Source of the DNA: a virus
Length of the DNA stretch: 56,389 bases
IMG/VR virus record: IMGVR_UViG_3300035183_000021
Span: 1 to 56,389 of that record
Reading direction: 5' to 3' (one strand)
In this document: positions 1 through 6,877 of the stretch, one piece after another
Layout of the letters: each line of letters opens with the position of its first letter
Position numbering within the stretch: the stretch's first letter is position 1
The notes under the pieces: model-generated
Told to the model about the DNA's origin: nothing
Database searches by the model: none
Seen by the model: the letters and a program-made list of their open reading frames with translations, nothing else
Made by a program: the position numbers and the translations under genes

Positions 1-126
1 CCATCCCCACTTCGCAGCCACCTGCGCTCCGTCACTTCGTCACTTCGTCACTTCGTCACTTCGTCACTTCGTCACTTCGTCACTTCGTCACTTCGTCACT
101 TCGTCACTTCGTCACTTCGTCACTTC
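1..126. repeat. Left copy of terminal direct repeat, with 8-bp tandem array
   Basis: Bases 1-30 are followed by twelve perfect copies of GTCACTTC (31-126). The array then exits into unique sequence. The same 30 bases and the same array recur at 56240-56389, where at least 15 copies are present and the window ends inside the array. This fits either a terminally redundant linear genome or a circular contig opened in the array. T7-like phages carry short-repeat arrays beside their terminal repeats, so a packaging or concatemer role is possible, but that is inference. Confidence 0.85.
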
Positions 127-159
127 ATCCCTTCACCCTTTCACCATCCCCCGTGGTTT

Positions 160-196
160 GTCCACAAAACAAAACCCCCAGGCTCACACCTGGGGG
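160..196 (-). terminator. Leftward intrinsic terminator
   Basis: An 8-bp perfect stem (CCCCCAGG at 175-182, CCTGGGGG at 189-196) has a 6-base loop. On the minus strand it is followed by a T-rich run (the complement of the A-rich 160-174). It reads as a rho-independent terminator for leftward transcripts. The only minus-strand gene between here and the convergent junction at 34 kb is the antisense HNH gene in the intein (1242-1955), so its transcript could end here. That link is inference. Confidence 0.6.
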
Positions 197-303
197 TGGC
201 ACAGTTGCCCCAGGGTTCGGTATTCCCCGGATGGTGGGGTACTTACTGCCAGGGGCGGATGAGAATCTAATTTTAGCCTAGACCCCCCTTTCAGTCTACC
301 CTC

Positions 304-332
304 TTGACGCCTCTGACCTCTATTGCTATATC
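304..332 (+). promoter_or_regulatory. Candidate sigma70 promoter for the rightward structural genes
   Basis: TTGACG (304-309) is separated by 17 bases from TATATC (327-332), a near-consensus host sigma70 promoter. It lies about 140 bases upstream of the small terminase gene and just upstream of a possible leader ORF at 366. It is the best promoter seen in the left-end region. Confidence 0.6.
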
Positions 333-365
333 TCTTTCATGTTCCATACACCATGGAGTGTTACA

Positions 366-455
366 ATGATCTACCCTTACTACGTTCCTTGTCCGCCCTA
401 TTCTTCTCCTGGCGTTAGTTGTTTTATCTCTGCTATTGGTACTAGTGGCTTTTAA
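366..455 (+). CDS. Possible 29-residue leader peptide
   Basis: An ATG at 366 is preceded by GGAG (355-358) with a 7-base gap. It opens a 29-codon frame rich in Tyr, Pro, Ser and Cys that stops 15 bases before the small terminase start. It lies about 30 bases downstream of the expected start of the 304-332 promoter. The small terminase itself has no visible Shine-Dalgarno, so translation may be coupled through this ORF. I recognise no homologue; it may be a chance ORF. Confidence 0.35.
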   Translation: MIYPYYVPCPPYSSPGVSCFISAIGTSGF

Positions 456-470
456 CGCCATATTCCCCTC

Positions 471-950
471 ATGGATACTCTACCCCTTAAACACACAAAG
501 TGGACCGACCGTCTGGCCTTTGATGTGGCCCTCATGCTGGAAAACAGCGGGGAGACCCTTCAGGAGGTGATGGAGCGGCACCATATCACAGCCGACGATA
601 TTCTGCGGTTCAACGCCGACCCGGTGTTTCTGAGGAAGGTAGGGGACTACCGCACGGAGATCAGGGACAAAGGACTGACGTTCCGTCTCAAGGCTCGCGC
701 GCAGGCGGAGGAATTACTCACGACTTCGTGGGTTCTCATCCATGATCCGGCAGTGTCCCCTGCTGTCAAAGCTGACTTGATCAAAAGCACGGTCCGATGG
801 GCCGGACTGGAGCCGAAGAATGACGTAACCACAGAACTTCCTGCTGGTGGTGTGAAAATCACTATTAACCTTGGTCCTAATCCCAGCGATGCCCGCACTA
901 TTGAAACCAACCCTGTTGAGATCGAAGATGCAACTCCCATCGAACATTGA
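471..950 (+). CDS. Putative terminase small subunit
   Basis: This 159-residue protein directly precedes the large terminase, the usual place for the DNA-recognition subunit. The N-terminal third (about residues 15-60) reads as a helical, HTH-like segment. The motif KADLIKSTVRWAGLEPK (about residues 101-117) resembles small terminase-like proteins of podoviruses. The C-terminus is acidic. No Shine-Dalgarno precedes the ATG (upstream bases are pyrimidine-rich), so it may depend on the preceding small ORF. The role is inferred mainly from position. Confidence 0.6.
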   Translation: MDTLPLKHTKWTDRLAFDVALMLENSGETLQEVMERHHITADDILRFNADPVFLRKVGDYRTEIRDKGLTFRLKARAQAEELLTTSWVLIHDPAVSPAVKADLIKSTVRWAGLEPKNDVTTELPAGGVKITINLGPNPSDARTIETNPVEIEDATPIEH

Positions 951-1116
951 GGATTTGTTTACCCAGAATTACAACGGTTTTCGGTCAGTGAAATTGCGTA
1001 GCGCCAATGAGGCTATTACTGTGGAGAATGCTCTGCGTAAGGCCAACCTGTCGTTTCAGACCAAAATTACGCGCAGCAAAAAACGTGGGCGAGAGTTTGT
1101 GATCTATCTGGTTTAA
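928..1116 (+). CDS. Small basic hypothetical protein
   Basis: A 62-residue protein starts at the ATG at 928, overlapping the end of the small terminase gene by 23 bases. A purine-rich GAGATCGAAG precedes the ATG. The C-terminal half is basic (a KITRSKKRGREF stretch). A longer frame opens at 871, but the overlap would be larger and that N-terminus looks like a shadow of the terminase frame. It sits between the terminase genes; function unknown. Confidence 0.55.
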   Translation: MQLPSNIEDLFTQNYNGFRSVKLRSANEAITVENALRKANLSFQTKITRSKKRGREFVIYLV

Positions 1117-1126
1117 GGCACGCCAG

Positions 1127-3382
1127 ATGCTGGAGATAAATTACACCCCTCCGCCGACTGTCAAAAGGTTCATGGCTTCAAACGCCAGAATGCGCGTTCT
1201 TATGGGGCCTGTTGGCTGTCTTGCGCCTGAAACGCTGGTGGTTACGGAATATGGGTTGATTCCCATCGCGCATATAGATCGGCCAATGCGCGTTCTATCG
1301 TGGAACGAGAAGACATGTCAATTCCAGCTTTCTTGGTGTGGCGGTGCGTTCCCAAAAGGTACGGACTATCTATACCGAGTTTCAACGCCGCGAGGAGAAT
1401 TTGCCGCAAACGAATATCACCTCGTTTACGACGGATCGCGTACATATCGACACGTTCGATCACTGCTCCCCGGTCAGACCGTTTCCCAATATTCCGGCGA
1501 CCTGCCTCTGACAGATTTGGTGAAAGTCCTCCTCGCGTCACAGCCAGATGCTCGCCATTCGAGGGGAAAAGCCGTAGATTATCTGGGTGATTATGCAGCG
1601 TCAGCCCGTCGATATGGTCTACAACTTCTGAGGGAAGAAGGTATCGACCTAGCTTACGTTCAAGAACCAGGCGATGTTCAAAGATTATCTTACCCTTCCG
1701 GTTCGGTCGCTGGCGGGCGTAGGGATGGTCGTCTGGAGCGGTCACTAGCACGTATCCGTCAAGGTCTATCCGCCGCCCTGACACGTATTGGTGGTTTCTT
1801 TCCCCCGGTTGCGCCCCTTCATTTAGCCGTGGCAGGTTCAACCGCAGCATCACTTTTCGGACATAGCGAGGAGTTAGACCCACAATTTCTGCGATTTCTA
1901 CAGACGATCGACGACCATCTGCCAATTGGGCAATCCGCTTCGTGTTTTCATTCATACGACTTAACCTCCATATCCGACGGGACCATCCTATCAGTGACTC
2001 GTGAGACTGTCAAACGGTCGTATTGGGATATGCAGGTACTTGACACCAATAATTACGTCACTGCCGATGGAACGATCCATCATAATTCAGGTAAATCCAC
2101 TGCTTGCTGTTTTGAGATAATCCGCCGTGCGGCTATGCAGGCTCCTAATTCCCGTGGTATTCGTAAAACCCGAGCAGTGGTTGTACGGGAAACGGCTAGG
2201 CAGTTGCAGGATACGACGATCAAGACATTCCTCGACTGGTTTCCGCCAGGGGCGTGTGGGGAGTTTATGCGCACGACCAAGACCTACTTTTTCAAAGTGG
2301 GTGATGTGGAGTGCGAGATTATGTTCCGCGCGCTGGATGACGCGGATGACGTGGCAAATCTGAACTCGTTGGAAGTGACTTTTGCGTGGTTCAACGAGTG
2401 CCGCGATATTCACCCTGATATTGTAGACGCCATGTCTAAACGTGTTGGGCGGTATCCGTCAGCTAAAGATGGGGGGCCGACGTGGTTTGGGATGTGGGGA
2501 GACACTAACCCGCCGACGATGGACACGTGGTGGTATTACCAGATGGAGCATCTTGACCCCAGGGATGGGGTGTCACCACTCGATAACGGTTGGGAGGTGT
2601 TCAAACAGCCGTCGGGGCGGAGTCCCTTTGCTGAGAATATCGAGAACCTGCCGGAAGGGTATTACGACACAACTGGACGGTCGGAGGAGTATATCCGTGT
2701 CTATATCGACGGCGAGTATGGGCTATCCTTGGCGGGGACGCCGGTCTATAAGTATTTCAGACCAGATTACCACATGGCTTCCTCTCCGTTACGACCGATT
2801 CTCAATGGGGTTCGGCCTATTGTCGTGGGGATGGATTTGGGGCTTACCCCGGCGGCGGTTATTGGGCAGCAGGACCCGCGCGGGCGGGCGCTGATTTTTG
2901 CAGAAGCGGTGTCGTTCGATATGGGTATCCAGCGGTTCATCCGTACCATGCTTAAGCCTCTGCTCTATGAACGCTTTCCGGGGGCTCCGGTGTTGGTGGT
3001 GACTGACCCGGCAGGGATGCAGCGGGCGCAGACGGATGAGCGCAGCGCGGTGGATATTATCAAAGCGGAGGGGTTAAAAGTCATTCCGGCTAAAACGAAT
3101 AGCCTGTCAGCGCGGATCAACGCGGTGGATGAATATCTCATGCGGCAGGTGGATGGTGATCCGGCGTTTCTCGTTGATCCTCGCTGCACGCAGCTAAAAG
3201 CCGCTATGATGGGAGGTTATCGCTATAAGCCTAAAGGTGACGGTGAGATCGACAAAAATAAGCACTCCCACGTAGCTGAAGCGCTTCAGTATTTGATGCT
3301 CCATATCAGTGGTGCTGCCGAGGGGCAGATGCTGCGTCAGCGGCGTGAAATAAAACACTTGTCAGCACTGGGTTGGACGTGA
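1127..3382 (+). CDS. terL: Terminase large subunit interrupted by an intein
   Basis: The product is a 751-residue precursor. The ATPase P-loop is split: residues 26-30 read MGPVG, then a 290-residue intein (31-320), then SGKST from residue 321. Splicing would restore GPVGSGKST, a perfect Walker A, and leave a 461-residue terminase. Downstream are a Walker B-like region (FAWFNECRD) and an RNase H-like nuclease motif (VVGMDLGLTP), as in phage packaging motors that cut concatemers and translocate DNA through the portal. AAGG lies upstream of the ATG. Without splicing the ATPase should be inactive, so splicing is presumably essential for packaging. Confidence 0.93.
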   Translation: MLEINYTPPPTVKRFMASNARMRVLMGPVGCLAPETLVVTEYGLIPIAHIDRPMRVLSWNEKTCQFQLSWCGGAFPKGTDYLYRVSTPRGEFAANEYHLVYDGSRTYRHVRSLLPGQTVSQYSGDLPLTDLVKVLLASQPDARHSRGKAVDYLGDYAASARRYGLQLLREEGIDLAYVQEPGDVQRLSYPSGSVAGGRRDGRLERSLARIRQGLSAALTRIGGFFPPVAPLHLAVAGSTAASLFGHSEELDPQFLRFLQTIDDHLPIGQSASCFHSYDLTSISDGTILSVTRETVKRSYWDMQVLDTNNYVTADGTIHHNSGKSTACCFEIIRRAAMQAPNSRGIRKTRAVVVRETARQLQDTTIKTFLDWFPPGACGEFMRTTKTYFFKVGDVECEIMFRALDDADDVANLNSLEVTFAWFNECRDIHPDIVDAMSKRVGRYPSAKDGGPTWFGMWGDTNPPTMDTWWYYQMEHLDPRDGVSPLDNGWEVFKQPSGRSPFAENIENLPEGYYDTTGRSEEYIRVYIDGEYGLSLAGTPVYKYFRPDYHMASSPLRPILNGVRPIVVGMDLGLTPAAVIGQQDPRGRALIFAEAVSFDMGIQRFIRTMLKPLLYERFPGAPVLVVTDPAGMQRAQTDERSAVDIIKAEGLKVIPAKTNSLSARINAVDEYLMRQVDGDPAFLVDPRCTQLKAAMMGGYRYKPKGDGEIDKNKHSHVAEALQYLMLHISGAAEGQMLRQRREIKHLSALGWT
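1242..1955 (-). CDS. HNH homing endonuclease encoded antisense within the intein
   Basis: This 237-residue protein is read from the minus strand, entirely inside the intein DNA. Residues 5-42 resemble a helix-turn-helix (ADGRRSSVEIAEIVGLTPRY). Residues 89-140 form an HNH_3-type nuclease core: FEHRLVLER, LPSEVVDHIDG (His114), then HNHPDNLRLF (Asn126) and SNGEHL. The ATG is preceded by GGAGG (1965-1969) at 9 bases and by a TTGACA-N17-TAGGAT promoter (2013-1985). Free-standing phage HNH enzymes commonly have this layout. The expected role is cutting intein-less terL alleles to spread the intein. Its C-terminal third is antisense to the intein's N-terminal splicing blocks, so both strands are constrained there. 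Confidence 0.88.
   Translation of the reverse strand: MNENTKRIAQLADGRRSSVEIAEIVGLTPRYVRKVMLRLNLPRLNEGAQPGERNHQYVSGRRIDLDGYVLVTAPDDHPYARQRPNRKGKIIFEHRLVLERKLGRYLLPSEVVDHIDGLTLHNHPDNLRLFPSNGEHLAVTRGGLSPNLSEAGRRNIGKRSDRGAVIERVDMYAIRRKRGDIRLRQILLAALKLGIDSPYLLGTHRHTKKAGIDMSSRSTIERALADLYARWESTHIP
1985..2013 (-). promoter_or_regulatory. Promoter for the antisense HNH gene, inside the intein
   Basis: On the minus strand TTGACA (2013-2008, perfect -35) is followed after 17 bases by TAGGAT (1990-1985, four of six -10 matches). The predicted start lies about 10 bases before the GGAGG ribosome binding site of the HNH gene. The promoter also falls within the intein, so promoter, ribosome binding site and gene would move together. 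Confidence 0.6.
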
Positions 3383-3431
3383 TATGCTTCAATTGTCATC
3401 TCTTCCTCCTCCCTCTTGCCTCCGAGGGTTT

Positions 3432-3464
3432 GCCCCCGTAAGCTCTGCTACGGGGGCTTTTTTT
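3432..3464 (+). terminator. Rho-independent terminator after terL
   Basis: GCCCCCGTA and TACGGGGGC form a 9-bp stem (3432-3440, 3449-3457) followed by seven Ts. It ends the terminase transcript before a new promoter at 3469. Confidence 0.85.
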
Positions 3465-3468
3465 GTAC

Positions 3469-3497
3469 TTGACTGAAGAATTGGGATTTGCAATAGT
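3469..3497 (+). promoter_or_regulatory. Candidate promoter upstream of the portal gene
   Basis: TTGACT (3469-3474) and AATAGT (3492-3497) are spaced by 17 bases, immediately after the terL terminator. The expected transcription start, about 7 bases beyond the -10, falls at or next to the portal ATG (3504), which has no Shine-Dalgarno. A leaderless portal mRNA is therefore possible. Confidence 0.4.
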
Positions 3498-3503
3498 AAG
3501 TAT

Positions 3504-5558
3504 ATGGCCGGACTAACTTTTTTGCGGGTTGTGTCGAATTCTGATCTCGCCAAACAAGAGCGAGAGGCGGCTGAACGTGCCTTGCAGGAACGCCAGAACC
3601 AGCCTGTTATTCTCGGGTTGGCAGCGTATTTGCGTCAGTGCTGGGATGCTGCGCGGCTTGCTAAGCGGCCAATCGAGGAGAAAATGCTTGCCGCGTTGCG
3701 GCAGCGCAATGGTGAATACGAGCCAGATAAATTACAACAAATCCGTGCGCAGGGTGGTTCGGAGGTCTATATGATGATCACCGAGGTTAAATGCCGAGCG
3801 GCGGAGAGCTGGCTGCGCGATATTCTGCTTGACAGTGGTTCCCCGCCGTGGGATTTGCAGGCGACGCCTATTCCGGATTTGAGTCCTGCGCAGGATAAAG
3901 AAATACAGGCGATGTTCGCTGAGCGGGTTCTGAAGATTGTTGAGGAATACGGCCAGGCTCCTACTGTCGAGGAGATGCACGAAATCAAGGAGATGGTGGC
4001 GCAGGATTATCGTTTCGCCCTCATGCAGGAGGCTCAGAATCGCGCGGATCGGATGAAGGCCAAAATTCAGGATCAGTTTAGTGAGGGTGGTTGGGAGACT
4101 GCGTTCAATGAGTTTATCTCTGATCTGGTCACCTATCCTGCGGCTTTCATTAAGGGGCCAATTGTGCGTCGTCAGCGGACGCTGGGTTGGAAAACAGATG
4201 CTACAGGGCGGACTGTTGTAGAGCCTATTGAGCGTTTGGCTCCTGAATTTGAGCGTGTTGACCCGTTCCGTATCTATCCTGAGCCTGGAATTAGCGACAT
4301 CGATGATGGCTATATTTTCGAGCTGCATCGTATGACCCGTTCTGAATTGGCGGATTTGATTGGTGTTCCGGGCTACGATGAGGATGCCATTAGGCGGGTT
4401 CTTGAGGAGGAGAGCAGTATTTCGCTGGCGAATGATGGCATAGAGCTCCAGAAAGCCGAAGGAGAGCGACGATACTATTCTCACATGCGCCCGACGGCTG
4501 AGTTCGACGTTCTGGAGTTCTGGGGTAAGGTTAGTGGGAAGATGTTGATTGAGTGGGGATTGTCAGAGGAAGAAGTCCCCGATCCTGCCCGTGAATATGA
4601 TGCCAATGTCTGGTTGGTGGGGAACTATGTCATCAAGGCGGTATTGAATTACGACCCCCTTGGTAAGAAGCCCTACGTCAAAACTTCGTTCATTAAGTGC
4701 CCTGGTGCGTTCTGGGGTAAGGGTATTCCAGAGATCATTGCGGATTTGCAGAGTGTGTGCAATGCAGCGGCACGGGCGCTCGTGAATAACATGGGTATCT
4801 CCTCTGGCCCACAGGTCGAGGTGAACATCGAACGCCTCCCGCCTAATGAAGACATCACTACTCTTGTACCGTGGAAGATTTGGCAAACTGTCAATGATCC
4901 TGTGGGGTCAAGCGCACCAGCTATCCGGTTCACACAGCCTGATTCCCGCGCCCATGAGTTGATGGCCGTGTATGAGACGTTTAGCCGTCTGGCTGATGAG
5001 CATTCTGGTATTCCGGCCTATGTCTACGGTGATCTCAATGTGCAGGGGGCCGGGCGCACGGCGTCTGGTTTGTCCATGCTCATGGGTGCGGCTGGTAAGG
5101 GTCTCCGGCAGGTGGTCATGCACATTGATGCCGATATAGTTAGACCCATTGTCGAGCGGCAGTTTATATACAATATGCGCTACGACGAGGACGAATCCAT
5201 TAAAGGGGATGTTCAGGTCATTGCTAAGGGCGCGATCAATCTTGCGATTAAGGAGACTGTCAATATCCGTCGTATCGAGTTCCTTAACGCAACCGCCAAT
5301 CCCGTTGATCTTGAGATTCTTGGGAAAGAAGGGCGTGCTACTATTCTGCGGGAGGTGGCGAAAGGATTGCAAATGCCTGTGGATGATATTATTCCATCTC
5401 GGGAGAAGGCTGATTTTCAGAGCCGCATGCAGGCTAAGGCGATGGCGCTTACCGCACAGGCGCAGCCGCAGCCACAGGCCCCGCAGGGTACGCCCACATT
5501 CCCTGACGGTACTCCCAAAGGTGGGCAAGATGCCAATACGGTTGGGGGGATTGCATGA
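3504..5558 (+). CDS. Portal (head-tail connector) protein
   Basis: At 684 residues this is the expected size of a podovirus portal, the dodecameric ring at the capsid vertex through which DNA is packaged. It follows the terminase and precedes scaffold and capsid genes. A characteristic portal segment lies at about residues 500-560 (SGIPAYVYG, GRTASGLSMLMGAAGKGLR). The C-terminus is Gln/Pro/Ala-rich (AQAQPQPQAPQG), typical of flexible portal tails. The ATG lacks a ribosome binding site; no better start was found in the first 60 codons. Confidence 0.85.
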   Translation: MAGLTFLRVVSNSDLAKQEREAAERALQERQNQPVILGLAAYLRQCWDAARLAKRPIEEKMLAALRQRNGEYEPDKLQQIRAQGGSEVYMMITEVKCRAAESWLRDILLDSGSPPWDLQATPIPDLSPAQDKEIQAMFAERVLKIVEEYGQAPTVEEMHEIKEMVAQDYRFALMQEAQNRADRMKAKIQDQFSEGGWETAFNEFISDLVTYPAAFIKGPIVRRQRTLGWKTDATGRTVVEPIERLAPEFERVDPFRIYPEPGISDIDDGYIFELHRMTRSELADLIGVPGYDEDAIRRVLEEESSISLANDGIELQKAEGERRYYSHMRPTAEFDVLEFWGKVSGKMLIEWGLSEEEVPDPAREYDANVWLVGNYVIKAVLNYDPLGKKPYVKTSFIKCPGAFWGKGIPEIIADLQSVCNAAARALVNNMGISSGPQVEVNIERLPPNEDITTLVPWKIWQTVNDPVGSSAPAIRFTQPDSRAHELMAVYETFSRLADEHSGIPAYVYGDLNVQGAGRTASGLSMLMGAAGKGLRQVVMHIDADIVRPIVERQFIYNMRYDEDESIKGDVQVIAKGAINLAIKETVNIRRIEFLNATANPVDLEILGKEGRATILREVAKGLQMPVDDIIPSREKADFQSRMQAKAMALTAQAQPQPQAPQGTPTFPDGTPKGGQDANTVGGIA

Positions 5559-5770
5559 TTAAACCTGAGCCGCAGATCATCAAAGGATTGGCGCAGGCTG
5601 TCCGACAATATCCAGAGCTTTTGACCTGGATGGAGGGCGTGCTTGCGCATGAGATGAAGCGGCTTCCATACGCAGTAGAGAATCCGGCAGTTTTCCAGGG
5701 GCGCTGCCAGATGTTGACTGAACTCATTGAGTTCGCTAAAAAAGCCTCTGTTACAGCGGCAAAGTCATGA
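5555..5770 (+). CDS. Small hypothetical protein between portal and scaffold
   Basis: A 71-residue, probably helical protein overlaps the portal stop by 4 bases (ATGA), which suggests translational coupling. A G-run (GGGGGGATTGC) precedes the ATG. I recognise no domain. Its position suggests a head-assembly role, but nothing in the sequence shows one. Confidence 0.65.
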   Translation: MIKPEPQIIKGLAQAVRQYPELLTWMEGVLAHEMKRLPYAVENPAVFQGRCQMLTELIEFAKKASVTAAKS

Positions 5771-5814
5771 TGTGACTCGCCGTCTAATCACGCATACCGA
5801 TAGGAGCGTTCAAC

Positions 5815-6861
5815 ATGGCACTTCCAGAGCAAATTCGTAAGCAGACCGAGGCAGTTCAAGAGTTGTATAAACAACTCAATGCGGCGGACGAAAACACAGG
5901 CGCGGAGGAAACTCCCGCCAATGGTACCGATACGCCCGTTGAGGCTGTAGATACCCAGAATGCTGCCGACGAGACTTCTGCGGAGAATAATGCTGCTCCG
6001 TCGCCCGCGAGTGAGCATAAGTCGGGCGATGACAATGCGTCGGAAGAGACTCTTCTTCAAAAATACCGGACATTGCAAGGTATGTATAACGCTGAAGTCC
6101 CACGGCTGCATCAGCAGAATCGTGAATTGGCTCAGCGTGTACAGCAATTGGAACAGTTGCTCGCAACGCTGTCTGCGCAGCAATCAGCGCCTGCCGCAGC
6201 TCAACAACCTGTCGTTGATAAACTTATTACCGAGAAGGATGTTGAGGAATACGGTGAGTCGCTGGATGTGATGCGTAGGGTGTCTCGTGAAGAGTTGGCA
6301 CCGTTGGCGCAGCGGATTGCACAGATTGAGACTGTGTTGCGTCAAATGCAGACCAACATCGTTCCGCAAGTGCAGACTATCGCACAGCGCCAGCAGATGA
6401 GTGCAGAGCAGCAGTTCTGGGCCGACCTGGCCGCAGCCATACCGAATTTCCGTGAGATCAACGAGAATGAGGCGTTTCAGGCTTGGCTATTGGAGGCCGA
6501 TCCGCTGACGGGTATTACCCGCCAGACATACCTTGAAGATGCGCAGCGTAACCTCGATGCGCGCCGTGTAATCAATATCTTCCGCGCTTGGCTTGAGATT
6601 ACTGGACAAGCCACTGTTGCTCAATCCACTGGTCGCGCTGCTAATTCCGAGTTGGCGAAGCAGATTGCTCCTGGGCGTTCGAGAGGGTCCGGGACCCCTG
6701 CTGTTGCGAACAAAGCCAAGATATATACCCCGGCGGACATTGCTAAGTTCTTTAATGATGTCCGCGCTGGGAAGTATAAAGGCCGGGAACAGGAGCGTGA
6801 TCGTATCGAACGCGATATTTTCGCTGCTCAGCGAGAGAATCGCATCCAGTTCACTGCTTGA
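5815..6861 (+). CDS. Capsid scaffolding protein
   Basis: This 348-residue acidic, Gln/Ala-rich protein is coded directly before the major capsid protein, the usual scaffold position. Residues 15-75 are low complexity and acidic. A coiled coil follows (about 85-125: LHQQNRELAQRVQQLEQLL), with a second helical region near 155-205. The basic C-terminus fits capsid binding. AGGAG precedes the ATG. Scaffolds guide procapsid assembly and are lost before packaging; the assignment rests on composition and order. Confidence 0.75.
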   Translation: MALPEQIRKQTEAVQELYKQLNAADENTGAEETPANGTDTPVEAVDTQNAADETSAENNAAPSPASEHKSGDDNASEETLLQKYRTLQGMYNAEVPRLHQQNRELAQRVQQLEQLLATLSAQQSAPAAAQQPVVDKLITEKDVEEYGESLDVMRRVSREELAPLAQRIAQIETVLRQMQTNIVPQVQTIAQRQQMSAEQQFWADLAAAIPNFREINENEAFQAWLLEADPLTGITRQTYLEDAQRNLDARRVINIFRAWLEITGQATVAQSTGRAANSELAKQIAPGRSRGSGTPAVANKAKIYTPADIAKFFNDVRAGKYKGREQERDRIERDIFAAQRENRIQFTA

Positions 6862-6877
6862 TTAGAGGAGTTACATC

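Larger units (their letters stand above)
1217..2086 (+). mobile_element. Intein in the TerL P-loop (290 residues, no in-frame endonuclease)
   Basis: The first residue is Cys (CLAPETLV, block A). A block B-like segment TPRGEFAANEYHLVYD follows. The C-terminal blocks read YWDMQVLDTNNYVT then HHN before Ser+1, the classical Asn-cyclising end of a class 1 intein. The middle 180 or so residues show no LAGLIDADG or HNH motif in this frame. Instead the opposite strand of the same DNA encodes an HNH endonuclease (1242-1955). Boundaries follow from the first Cys codon (1217-1219) and the last Asn codon (2084-2086), flanked exactly by the two halves of Walker A. Confidence 0.92.

Noticed and set aside
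2043-2072. Rightward TTGACA in the intein
   Set aside because: No acceptable -10 follows, and the sequence encodes the conserved intein C-terminal block.
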